From: Magnolia sinica
Taxonomy: Eukaryota > Streptophyta > Magnoliopsida > Magnoliales > Magnoliaceae
Length of the DNA: 64,000 nucleotides
Assembly: GCF_029962835.1 (NCBI RefSeq)
Contig: NC_080586.1
Location: 71,301,001 to 71,365,000, forward strand
Direction: 5' to 3'
Below are positions 25,201 through 36,657 of this stretch, piece by piece (position 1 is the first letter of the stretch; each line of letters starts with the position of its first letter). A program made the translations under genes and the position numbers. Below the pieces are notes generated by a model. It had not been told where the DNA came from, did not search any database, and saw nothing but the letters and a program-made list of their open reading frames with translations.

Positions 25201-28200
25201 CGTCACCTCATTGCGGTATCCAGGTATGCTCGAGGTCACTACAAAGGGTTCGTCACCAATCAATGTAGGCTGACAACACGAATATAGTGTCCCATACCAC
25301 CATAATCGGCTCACGAGTTTAGTTGCTCATTGGTCACTACGGGGAGGCTCGTCACCCCAGCGTAGGCCGACAGCTCAACCACGGTGTCCCATACCACCAT
25401 GTCTGGCTCATGAGTCTTAGCGGATCAAGTACCATAGTTAATAGGATTTCACTGGTAAGTTCGGTACCCTAGATTCAAGCAATAGCATCCATACATGGTT
25501 AACATACAACGGACAATCGGGTTACTTGACGAACTCGACTAGCATGAGCGCACATTGAATTGAATGACATAGAGTGCGCAAACACTCCGCGTGGCCAAAC
25601 CACTGCCGACAACTCTAATACGACTCGGGTTCGTCTAATACGTCCTACGTGGCGAAAGCAATCTCAATCACGAATATAGGGTCAATTACCGATTTCCTGG
25701 ACTAAGGCATAGTCCCAAACATCTTACACTACTACAGATATTTATATGGAATGTAAAACAGTAATGGAACAACAACTCAAATCATGGTACATCAACACTT
25801 GAAGAAATATCAACTTAACATAAATGTAAGCATAGGAAATGCTTGAATTTAGATAACTTGGAATGTAACTGCATAAAGGAAATTATGCGCAACAATGGGA
25901 GTATTGAGAATCACTTCTCAACGCCCACAATCAGTGTAATAAGTTACACTTTAGATCATTCATGCATTTCTACAAACACTTAGCATACATGGAACAACAT
26001 ACATGACGTATGTTGAAAATACATGCACTTAGACAAATCCTTTTACTAAGGAGTTGCCATACATGCATCTAGCATACACACATGACAAATAATCATGGCA
26101 AACATAGGTGCATATTTTATACGTATACGGTACTTTATAAATACACATAGAATACACAAATCTCAATATAGCACATGCATATCGGGAAAGCAATATAAAC
26201 ACAACATTTGGCATGTGAAATCTCATCCATAACAAGAATAAATCACTAACTGGCGTTGAAAGCCTTGAAAACCATAACCTATACACTTAAAGTTTGCACC
26301 TTAAGCGAAGAAAGAACCACCGAACTGATTTAGACGAGTTGTCTTCGTCAACGGCGCTAGAATACCCTAAAATAAGGATAGAAATGAGATACAACAACAC
26401 CAAAACTAATCTAAGCTCTAACACAGGTTAGGGTTAGGTTAACTTACCCCAAAAGAACTCAGAATCGTCAGACTAACGATTCAAAGTGAAGGTTCAAAGG
26501 TGAAGAAGAACAAGGAAGAAACCAAGATGATTCACCAAGCAATCTCTCTCACTAACTCTCTCTTTTCCACTCTCTTTCCAAGCTAGGGTTAGAGAAAATC
26601 GTATGGAAAAGAGGGCTAGGGTTTAAGGACTATAAATAGGCCTTTTCTTGATGAAAATAACCCTAGGGACAAGGTATACTTAGGTTATAACCAAAGTAAG
26701 CCTTACTCGATCCAACGAAACACTTCTGGTGGGCCTATAACCACGAAAGGTCGGACTTAAGCTCATTGACCATGGATCTAGGTCAGGCTGAGTTTTCGTA
26801 CCGACCGGCTCTTCAGATCAGCCGTGGCGGACCACACTCAATTCAACGATCACGAAATCTCGATCAAGTCCACAAGCACTAGGATATGCCTGGGCCAACC
26901 ATCCTGATCAGAGGGTGAAATTGGGTCAGAATCCAACGGTCAGATAGCTTAAAATCGTCGCGCAAGCGACACGACTCAGATTCAATAAAAGCTTATTAAA
27001 TTCCAACCGTTCTCACACTCTTCACTCCGAGCTCAACCAAATCGACTAGAACATCACATGGACTTGATTTTCGAGGTGAAAGTCAAGCCCAACTCAGTGA
27101 CCGCAACAGCCTAAGATCATCGCCATCGGACTTTCGACGCGCGGTCCAGGTCCGATCCAGATCTTTCAAAAATTCCTTAGAACAACTGGATTTAGCGATG
27201 GATCCCAGATTTCAGAGTAATATAGCGCTCACTAGTCTACACGTTTAGAGCCATGCACAATTTAAAGTGATTGATGCGAATTTCACAAGCAATCGAGTAA
27301 AGCGCTAATTACCCCAAAACAACTACTTAAGGAAAGATTAGCACAAGAAAATCCAAGGTCGTTACAAAATCGCTCGCTCTGATCCTGCTAACTGCCATCG
27401 GGACGCCAAGGTAAATGAGAGACACCGAAGACTTGTAGATGCCTAGATATCTCTCGATGGACCTACTTTTGGAGATGGGAAGCTTACGAGAGCTTAAAAA
27501 GGAACTCTTGCGGAGATTTATAGTTTGCCCCGAAGTCGCTTGATAGGCATCTAGAAGAGTCTTAGTTGCCCGAAGCGACACTTTGCCCCCATTGAGGAAG
27601 AGTAGGGTATCATCCGCATATAGAAGGTGAGAAACCAAAGGACTCCCTCGCCTGAGCATGAAGGGTTGGCATAGACCCTGCTCCACCAAATTTTTGAGAC
27701 CCCAACTCAACACTTTAGCTGAAATAATAAATAGACTAGGAGACAGAGGGTCCCCCTGCTGAAGACCTCTAGACGATTTGAAGAAACCACCCGCTTGACC
27801 ATTAACTAGCAAAGAGAACCAACTGTTAGCCCAACAGTTCTCGACCATGTCAACCCATTGCGAGCTGAACCCAAACCGCTTCAAAACCTACTTGAGGAAC
27901 CTCCAATCCACCCTATCATAGGCTTTCTCCATATCCAGCTTAAGCATGATGTTCCCGCCCCGAACTTTCCAGTTGATCTCTCTGAACAGCTCCTGAGAGA
28001 TAACTATGTTCTCTGAGGTAGATCTACCTTAAATGAATGCCCCTTGTTCTGACGAGATTAGCGAAGGGAGCACCTGACTCAGTCTGGATGCAATGATTTT
28101 TGATAAAATCTTGTAGAAGCAATTACATTGACTGATTAGGTGGAAATCTGAGAATCTCTTAGGGGTTGCTGATTTAGGAATTAAACAAATTAAATAGGAA

Positions 28201-29283
28201 GAAACGGCCGTGGAAAGCTTCCTGCCTTAGAAAAGAAAGATAGCCGCCTTATGCAGGTCGGGACTAACTATTTCCCAACAGAAAGAGTAGAAAACTCCTG
28301 AGAAATCATTTGGCCCAGGAGCTCCATCAATTGGGATAGACTGGACTGCACATTGAACCTCCAAGAGGGATGGAGGAGCCATAATCATAGCATTATCCTC
28401 CATCGAAACTAGCAAAGGGAGCAAGTCTAAGATATCTAGCCCGGATGCACAATCGCCAGGTGAAAATTGATTTACAAAATGGGCCACTGTTGCATCTTTA
28501 ATCACTTCTAGGTCTTCTACAAACTGACCCGACTCTAGCTCAATGCTTCTGATCTCTGCTCTTCTATGCCTCTCTGTAGCTGAAGCGTGGAAGAACTTGG
28601 TGTACCTATCACCCTCTTCCAACCAGTTAATCCTGAATTTCTTCTCCGATAAAATTTCTTGCATGAGCTTTAATTGACTTAGGTTGGCTGAAGCTGTAGA
28701 GAAACTGGTCTAAAGATCAATTTCCTAATCAGAATAAGCCGCAGGATTTTGCATTTTCAGCTCTACCTCGACCAATGCTTGTTTAGCCTGCCTCACTTGA
28801 TTGAAAATATTTTCGAAAATCTCTTTGTTCCAGATCTTCAGCGCCTACTTAACCGATTTTAGCTTAGCTAGAACGTTGTAAATAGGATGGGAAGATTTGA
28901 CCTGATTCCATGCCGATTTGACAACTTGATGAAACGATTCATGCCGAGTCCACATTCGCTAGAATTTGAATGGCTTTGGCCCCCCAGTCGATTAAGACGG
29001 GAACACCAGGAGAATAGGGGCATGGTCCGAGCTGATGAGGGGAAGGTGCTCGACTAGGAAGCCGGGGAACAGGGTGGACCAATTCACGTTGAAGAGGACC
29101 CTGTCCAGCCTCGCCCACACTCTGGTCGCACCCGCCTGGTTGTTGTACCACATGAATCGATTCCCAATGAACCCTGCATTGTTGATCGCGTCTGAGAAAT
29201 CCGAGGAGCTTGTTCTATTTGTATCTCTATGACTTCTTCTCTCTGAGGCTTCTAATATCGCGTTGATTTCAAGACGATTTCAG
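22263..29283 (-). mobile_element. L1-type LINE, copy 2, split by an LTR
   Basis: The longest LINE copy here, in two blocks: 29283-27367 and 24277-22263. Order on the minus strand: endonuclease C-terminus ('GNRFMWYNNRAG', 'RVWARLDRVLFN', 'SDHALI' by comparison with its twin at 34589-34377), linker ('WLEEGDRYTKFFHA', 28664-28227), RT ('GAPGPNDFSG', 'RGLQQGDPLSPSLFI', 'LLYADDTLLFLNGG', 28360-27400). Then the LTR insertion, then thumb (24193-23789), zf-RVT (23686-23369) and RNase H (about 22955-22431). Several stops and frame changes make it inactive. The N-terminal ORF1 and the start of EN are missing. Confidence 0.9.
24278..27366. mobile_element. Solo LTR of a Ty3-type element (3089 bp) inside the LINE
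   Basis: Begins TGTAACGCCCTGAAATTC and ends GGTCGTTACA, a TG...CA structure with inverted termini TGTAACG/CGTTACA. It is bounded by a perfect 5-bp duplication, aaatc (24273-24277 and 27367-27371). Copy 1 of the segment shows the empty site near 9553. There is no gag, pol, primer site or second LTR inside, so I read it as a solo LTR of a long-LTR Ty3 lineage; Tekay/Del-like is a guess from length and wording. A TATA-like 'ctataaatagg' at 26629-26639 suggests plus orientation. Inner phrases such as 'ctcgtcacc' recur between 25150 and 25400. Confidence 0.88.
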
Positions 29284-29857
29284 GATTCCTTTTCTTTACT
29301 TCAAATCTTTGATTCTCTTCATTCCTCATTTGGTTTTCTTGGATCTTTGGCATGTGAATTATTCAATGTTGGTCTCCTAAGATCCATCCCTTGCCTTAGT
29401 GGTTCTTGAGCATCAAATCCATGTTTTTAGCACCCTTTTCAATTTAAGATCTTAAATTCACCTTGCAACACAAACATGATTAAAATAGAACATTAAGCAT
29501 TATCATGTTCATAAAACCAAGTAATAAATAGGGGATAATGTGCAATATTTGACCCTCAACACAATCCCCAACTAGCATTTTGCTAGTCCCGAGCAAAGTA
29601 TGCGAAAAAATATTTTGAGAACCACAGGATAATTTCTATAAGCTCAAGTGATTTTTTAAAAAAATCCAGATAATAGAATTCTAAAATACATCAATGTTGT
29701 GCATTACCTTCTCCTAAACTCTAGCACTCGATAAGTTTCGTAATCAAGTTCAAAGCATTAATCCATCAATTAGCAGGAATCAGGTGATATCATAGTCTTG
29801 AACCTGAATCCTTTTAATATAAATCGCAAGTACATGCCACTCACACAACTCTTCCTC
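28349..29857 (-). repeat. LINE/LTR-A module, tandem copy A
   Basis: Matches 33734-35244 base for base at an offset of 5385 apart from small changes. Contents on the minus strand, from high to low coordinate: the 3' internal end of an LTR-A element (29857-29562, with a purine-rich 'agttggggattg' before the LTR), the first ~278 bp of its LTR (29561-29284), then LINE endonuclease/linker sequence. Confidence 0.9.
29284..29561 (-). mobile_element. LTR-A, partial 3' LTR
   Basis: On the minus strand it starts TGTTGAGGGTCAAATATTGC directly after the polypurine tract and runs about 278 bp before LINE sequence takes over at 29283. It aligns with the start of the solo LTRs at 38667 and 53011. Fossil, incomplete. 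Confidence 0.85.
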
Positions 29858-31791
29858 GAGAATCTATCTTTTGCATAAAATCTGTAAATCCCTGTATTGC
29901 CTGAGCCAGCTCTTGTATGGAATTTTAAACCGGTTCCTCTTGAGGTTTCATTTGATTTAGATTTTGATTGAAGAAACCTTGAGGGGTAGCCGTTTGTCCA
30001 TTCCTCCAACTAAAGTTTGGATGATTTTTCCAACCAGGATTGTACGTATTGGAGTTAGGTCTAGTAAAAGGTCTTTGATAGTTGTTTACGGCATTAGCTT
30101 GTTTATTCAACACTCCTCGAAAGGCGGGTATTGTAGGATAATTTTCAGTTGTATGAATGTTGCAATCACAGATGTCGCAAACAATTTCATTAACCTTATC
30201 CTTCTTTCCTTCCATGGCCTCAACTTTCCTTATGAGCTTAGTCACTTTACACTTGAGATCATCCTCTTCTTTCAAGAGATATAATCCACCTTTCTCCTTT
30301 AATTGAGTCGGCCTAGACGTGGTGTTTGATTTTGGGTAATAGTCCCAAGATTGTGTTTTTTCAGCCAAACTGTCGAGGTAGTCCCATACCTCGTCGACAT
30401 CTTTATTAATGAACTCTCCATTACACATTGTCTCGACCATTTGGCGCATGGAAGATGTCAGTCCATCGTAGAAAAAATTTGTAATGCGCCACGTTTCAAA
30501 TCTGTGTTGTGGGCATGAACTGACCAAATCTTTGAACCTTTCCCAACATTGGAAGAATGTTTCATCTTCCTTTTGGGCAAAGTTCGTGATTGCTTTTCTG
30601 AGGGTAATCGTTTTATGATGTGGGAAGAATTTTTTTATGAATTTCCTTCACATGTCGTTCCATGTGCCAATGGATCTAGGACGCAATGAATGTAACCACA
30701 TCTTAGCTTTCTCTTTTAAGGAAAAAGGAAAGAGTTTCAGCCCAATTGTATCCTCAGATACATTAGGAAAACATAATGTAGCTATAATCTCATCGAACTC
30801 TTTCAAATGTAAATATGGACTTTCTGATTCAAGTCCATGGAATTTGGGAAGGAGTTGGATAACTCCTGGTTTGATGTCCATTTGTCCTGTGTTTTCAGAA
30901 AAAATCATGCATGAGGGCGTACTCACTCCCGTCGGTTGTAGATAATCTCGTAAAGTACGAGGCGGGGGTGCCTGTTGCACCTCATTCTCATCTTGCATCT
31001 CCACCCTGGGTGGAAGTAGAGGAGGTTGGTCTTCAGTCATAACTTCAATTAACTCAGGGGATTTCGAGTAGTGTCTAGTCCTACGATGGATAGTCAACCC
31101 CTCAACCAATCCTCCTTCAGTCAAGAGACGTCGAGTGTTGTCACGGGCCCACTTGGGCATGAAACACTCGCAGCCCTCAATCAAATTCGAAACGAAAAGA
31201 AAATCTAGAAAGAAATATAGAGTTGGAAAGAAATTACCAAATTGAAGTCCCTAAGTTAAAGACCTGCAAAAGAAAACAAACAAGTCAGTTTCTAAAGAGA
31301 ATGTCTAAAATTAGAAAATCCTTAAAAAGAAATAGGTAAATTAGTTTTTAAAAGAAGAAAAGTCTAACTAGAAAGTAAATTACTAAAAAAGAACTGAAAA
31401 ATAAAAAGTAGAGAGAAAGCTTACCGAATTAGAAATTTCTACCTTAAAAGCCTACAAATTAGGAAAGTTAGTTTCTAAACAAAAAGTCTACAAATAGAAA
31501 ATTTCTAAAAAAAAATAATTTAGGAAACAAAGTTAGATTCTAAAAGAGTTAGAATTAGAAAGTTTCTAAAATTCAAACCCTAATTAAAAATAGAAAAAGT
31601 AGAGGAATTAAAAAGGGATTACCAATTTAGAAGTTTATGTCGGGGTCCTACAAAACAGGAAAACAGATTAGTTTCTAAAAACAGAAAAAATTATAACTTA
31701 AAATTAGAAAATCCTAATCTTAAACTAATCCTAAAACTAGTCAATTTCAGAAAAACGTAACCATCAATCCCCGGCAACGGCGCCAAAAACT
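29562..31791 (-). mobile_element. Ty3-type element, internal region with gag only
   Basis: Minus strand. A primer-binding site TGGCGCCGTTGCCGGGG (31785-31769) lies 6 bp from the LTR. This is the form used by Athila-type Ty3 elements and is complementary to a tRNA-Asp 3' end by common assignment. Gag-like coding sequence spans 31184-29925: 'DIKPGVIQLLPKFHGLES', 'FPFSLKEKAKMWLHSLRP', a Cys-rich stretch 'CDICDCNIHTTENYP', then a Pro/Asn-rich tail. It leads straight into the element's 3' end and polypurine tract. I see no protease, RT, RNase H or integrase. It looks non-autonomous and broken, with a few interruptions of gag. Age: old to moderate. Confidence 0.85.
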
Positions 31792-33733
31792 TGTTCACTC
31801 CCCAAGTATAGGGTTGTGATGTAGTAATAAACTCGGTGAGACTGAGGTCGAATCCTAATGGACTGATACCTGTATGTTACCTGAAACTAGGTAGAAATAG
31901 GACTAGCCTAAGACGAAATCTAAATCCAATATAAAGTGATGAATAATGGTGAGAGATTAATCTAAAACTTAAGAAATTCAGAGGAAGAAAACTAGGGATT
32001 CAGAGGATCCACTTGTAGAGATCAGGGAGATCTTATGCCTGCATCAAGAATCATGGAAATTAAACTGAACTTACTTGACCTAGTTTTCACGAGATGAAAG
32101 GTATATGAATTAGAATGGATTCCATCACCAAACCATGCCCAGGAGACAAAGCAAATAACAGAATTAAACTAATTACCAACCAATTAACAATGCATGAAGG
32201 TTAGGAAGGATACCGTCATCCGACCATGTCCATGAGACGATGGTGAACAACAGGGCTTCCTGACGTTATAAACATCAAAAGGAAGGAACATGCTCAAAGC
32301 TATCGCAGATCTATTGTAATTTCAGTCACAACAAACCATAAAAAAATTGAAAGTATTCCTTTTAATTTGAACTAAAAATCAACATTAATCAGTCTAAACA
32401 AAAGGCACAAGCGAAGTCTCTCCCATCGGACTACAAGCTTCACCTCTTAGCCCTAGCTAAGAGGTTTAGCCAAACATGAATGGGCTGGACCCTTTAAACA
32501 AAACAATTAAAAAGAAAAAGAAAAAGAAAAGAGCAAGAAAAAAACAATCCCAAGCTTTTCTCCTCTCTTCCTGACGTGGGTCCCTGCCTTCCAATTGAAT
32601 CCCCATTCTCTCCTTTTCTTCTCTCCTCTTATAAGCAACCGAAGACGGTGGCTGACTGATTTACGCAGAGAAAATTCAGGCTTTTTCCACAGCTACTTTC
32701 ACAGCCGTGCGCAAGAATAAGAACCGACACTGCTGCCTGATCTAATCCGTTCAGTCAGCTTGGCATCAATCGGTTGTACCTTGAGAGGTGTTTGGACCGT
32801 CTAGGTGAAGGGACCGATCATGCCCATGATCACCGAACGGCCGCAAAGCACGTGCGTGCGTAAACAGGGCCTGCGGACTGAGCTGCGATGTTGGTGGGGC
32901 CCACTTCTTGGTGTTTCTTGTAAAATCCACCTCGTCCAACATTTTATTCTTGAAAAACTAGTCAGGGATGGCTGGTTTTGGATTAGATTCGGTGTGGCCC
33001 ACTCAATTTATCTTACGGCAAAGATTCTGCCATCCAACGCTTTTGCAACTTATTGCTGGTAGTCTTCAGACAAAGAATCACCAGATCTTGGTTAAAATCC
33101 TCATACGATTCAAATGGACGGGTCGGATTAAGCTTTTGGACCATGATGATGGCCCACTGACGTTGCTTCCGCACTCCCTGTTTCTGTTTTTACACAGCAG
33201 GAAACGGAAATTCTGTTTTTGGTTGGAGTCGTGGGTCAAAGTCGGTTTGACCTGACTTTGACTGCAGTGCACGGCTAGTGCACCAATAGATTATGCACAC
33301 ACTGCTCGGATGGGGTCCACTGCAATGTTTCTAAGAAATCCAATCCATTCATCCCTTTTCTCTGCTAGTTTAAGTGGTTGAGCTAATGTTTGAAGCATAT
33401 CCAAAGGTCAGGTGGGCCCCAGATCATTGATTTGGCAGGCTGATCTGTCCTTTGGCCCACTTTCAAAGGGATCCAATGGCTAATTTTTGACGTGTACGGT
33501 TAATTTATGGTCCTTAAGCCATATATGAAATTTCAAGTCGACAGATGGTGGAAACCTTGTGATCTTGCATTCGGGCTGTCTTTCGGGCCACTTGAGCTTC
33601 GGTTTCTCGAATTTCTTGCATCCCTGGCGTGCACATCCGTCGCTCTTGGTCTCCTAGGGTCCGTCGCTTGCCTTGGTGCCTTCAGATCGTTAAATCCATG
33701 CTTTTAGTACCCTTTTCCAGTCCAGGCTCGTAA
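31792..33733 (-). mobile_element. LTR-A, 5' LTR of the gag-only element
   Basis: The inner end ('tgttcactccccaagtatag' in plus sense) adjoins the primer-binding site. It aligns with the solo LTRs at 38667-40738 and 50851-53011 over most of its length. It includes the stem-loop at 32442-32465 and the paired GGGCATGG-type motifs (about 32120-32150 and 32209-32241). The outer end is not intact; LINE sequence follows at 33734. Confidence 0.88.
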
Positions 33734-35244
33734 CACGTTGAACCTCCAAGAGGGATGGAGGAGCCATAATCATAGGATTATCCTCCATCGAAACTAGCAA
33801 AGGGAGCACGTCTAAGATATCTAGCCCGGCTGCACAATCGCTAGCTGAAAATTGATTTACAAAATGGGCCACTGCTGCATCTTTAATCACTTCTAGGTCT
33901 TCCACGAACTGACCCGACTCTAGCTCGATGCTTCTAATCTCTGCTCTTCTGTGCCTCTCTGTAGCTGAAGCGTGGAAGAACTTGGTGTTCCTATCACCCT
34001 CTTCCAACCAGTTAATCCTGAATTTCTTCTTCGATAAAATTTCTTACATGAGCTTTAATTGACTTAGGTTGGCTGAAGCTGTAGAGAAACTGGTCTAAAG
34101 ATCGATTTCCTGATCAGAATAAGCCACATGATTTTACATTTTCAGCTCTACCTCGACCAATGCTTGTTCAGCCTGCCTCACTTGATTGAAAATATTTTCG
34201 AAAATCTCTTTGTTCCAGATCTTCAGCGCCTACTTAACCGATTTTAGCTTAGCTAGAACATTGTAAATAGGACAGGAAGATTCGACCTAATTCCATGCCG
34301 ATTTGACAACTTGATGAAACGATTCATGCCGAGTCCACATTCGCTGGAATTTGAATGGCTTTGGCCCCCCAGTCGACTAAGACAGGAACACCAGGATAAT
34401 AAGGGCATGGTCCGAGCTGATGAGGGGAAGGTGCTCGATTAGGAAGCCGGGGAACAGGGTGGACCAATTCACGTTGAAGAGGACCCTGTCCAGCCTCGCC
34501 CACACTCTGGTCGCACCCGCCCGGTTGTTGTACCACATGAATCGATTCCCAATGAACCCTGCATTGTTGATCGCGTCTGAGAAATCCAAGGAGCTTGTTC
34601 TATTTGTATCTCTATGACTTCTTCTCTCTGAGGCTTCTAATATCGCGTTGATTTCAAGACGATTTCAGGATTTCTTTTCTTTACTTCAAATCTTTGATTC
34701 TCTTCATTCCTCATTTGGTTTTCTTGGATCTTTGGCATGTGAATTATTCAATGTTGGTCTCCTAAGATCCATCCCTTGCCTTAGTGATTCTTGAGCATCA
34801 AATCCATGTTTTTAGCACCCTTTTCAATTCAAGATCTTAAATTCACCTTGCAACACAAACATGATTAAAATAGAACATTAAGCATTATCATGTTCATAAA
34901 ACCAAGCAATAAATGGGGGATAATGTGCAATATTTGACCCTTAACACAATCCCCAACTAGCATTTTGCTAGTCCCGAGCAAAGTATGCAAAAAAATATTT
35001 TGAGAACCACAAGATAATTTCTGTAAGCTCAAGTGATTTAAAAAAAAACAATCCAGATAATAGAATTCTAAAATACATCAATATTGTGCATTACCTTCTC
35101 CTAAACTCTAGTACTCGATAAGTTTCGTAATCAAGTTCAAAGCATTAATCCATCAATTAGCAAGAATCAGGTGATATCATAGTCTTGAACCTGAATCCTT
35201 TTAATATAAACCGCAAGTACATGCCACTCACACAACTCTTCCTC
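33734..35244 (-). repeat. LINE/LTR-A module, tandem copy B
   Basis: Second copy of 28349-29857: LINE endonuclease/linker (33734-34668), partial LTR-A (34669-34946), element 3' end (34947-35244). The LINE part reads well in places, for example 'NRFMWYNNRAGATRVWARLD' and 'LPLISSDHALI' at 34589-34377. The copy ends exactly where copia 3' sequence begins (35245). Confidence 0.9.
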
Positions 35245-36585
35245 TGAAAGTGATTCTACGGTTCGGTGCATTTTGGTCATACACCATTACCTGGATTTCA
35301 TGAGTGCTCTAAAGAATTCGCCTAGATTCTCATAGGAAGCGGCCTCCACCTCCATACTCATATAGGTGAATTCCATCAAGTGTATGTAGCAACTGTATAC
35401 ACCACAAAATATATAACTATGGATCCATTAAGAGTTCTAAAAAATATATCCTTCTGTGTTGCTGCTCGCATTGTACACTATAGAAGGGGCTCATATAACT
35501 CAGTGCAATCGTCTACCTCGTGTCTTGTTGTTTACCCACTAAACCTATCTCATGGGATCTCCACTTGTATAGGTTGGGTTGCCGACACTGGCAGCTTATA
35601 TATTAGGCTCAACCCCATTCCCTTCGATGTATCATTGACTAATCTTTTAGATAATCCTTTGATCAAAGGATCTGTCAGATTCTTTTCTGACCTCACAAAG
35701 TCAATAGATATGACTCCATTACGCAACATGTGTTTCACTATGTTGTGTCTGAGTCTAATATGTCTGCTTTTTTCATTATATATTTTACTCTTTATTTTTA
35801 TTATAGCTGCTTGACAATCACAATGAATAGACACGGCCGATACAGGCTTTGGCCACAATGGTATATCGGCTAAGAGATTTCTAAGCCACTCGGCTTCTGA
35901 TCCACTCTTTTCTAAAGCAATAAACTCAGATTCCATAGTTGACCGAGCGATACATGTCTGTTTGGTAGACTTCCAAGAGACTACTCCTCCACCCGAAGTG
36001 AAAACATATCCACTTGTGGATTTTGTCTCATCTGAATCACTGATCCAATTAGCATCACTGTATCCTTCTAATACAGCAGGATAACCATTATAATATAAAC
36101 CATAGGCCATATTGCCTTTCAGGTATCTTAAAATCCTAAACGAGGCATTCCAATGATCTTTTCCAGAGTTATGTGTATATCTATTTGGTCTTCTTACTGC
36201 AAAAGCTATGTCTAGTCTAGTGCAGTTTCTTAGACACATGAGGTTACCAATTATTCTGGAATACTCTAATTAAGATTTACTATTTCTTATATTCTTCATA
36301 AGAGTCACATTATAATCATAAGGAGTACTGATAAGTAAACAATCAAAATGGTTAAACTTCCTCAGTAACTTCTCAATGTAATGAAATTATGATAATACAA
36401 TAATATCATCTTTCCTTGTTACTTCAATACCCAAGATTACACTAGCCTCTTCTAAGTCTTTCATGTCAATTTAGATGACAAGAATTTCTTAATTGTAATA
36501 ACTAATTTAATATTAGTTCCAAAAATAAGCATGTCATCAACATAAAGGCATATAATAACATAATCATTTCTAAAAATTTTACTAT

Positions 36586-36652
<67 letters not shown>
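36586..36652. repeat. (CA)n(TA)n microsatellite
   Basis: About 11 CA units followed by about 22 TA units inside the decayed copia RT region. A mutable compound repeat. Confidence 0.97.

Positions 36653-36657
<5 letters not shown>

Larger units (their letters stand above)
14698..27628. repeat. Segmental duplication, copy 2 (with later LTR insertion)
   Basis: Direct copy of 1-9807. It is longer because a 3089-bp LTR (24278-27366) was inserted after the duplication; copy 1 has the uninterrupted target. Beyond 27628 the LINE continues to about 29283, so copy 2 preserves LINE sequence that copy 1 lacks. Immediately left of the shared start, copy 2 has the MITE start at 14465, which would lie off the left edge of the window in copy 1. 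Confidence 0.95.

Noticed and set aside
24278-27366. Complete LTR retrotransposon or a gene inside the LINE
   Set aside because: No internal LTR pair, primer site or coding domain was seen; the 3089 bp behave as one TG...CA unit.
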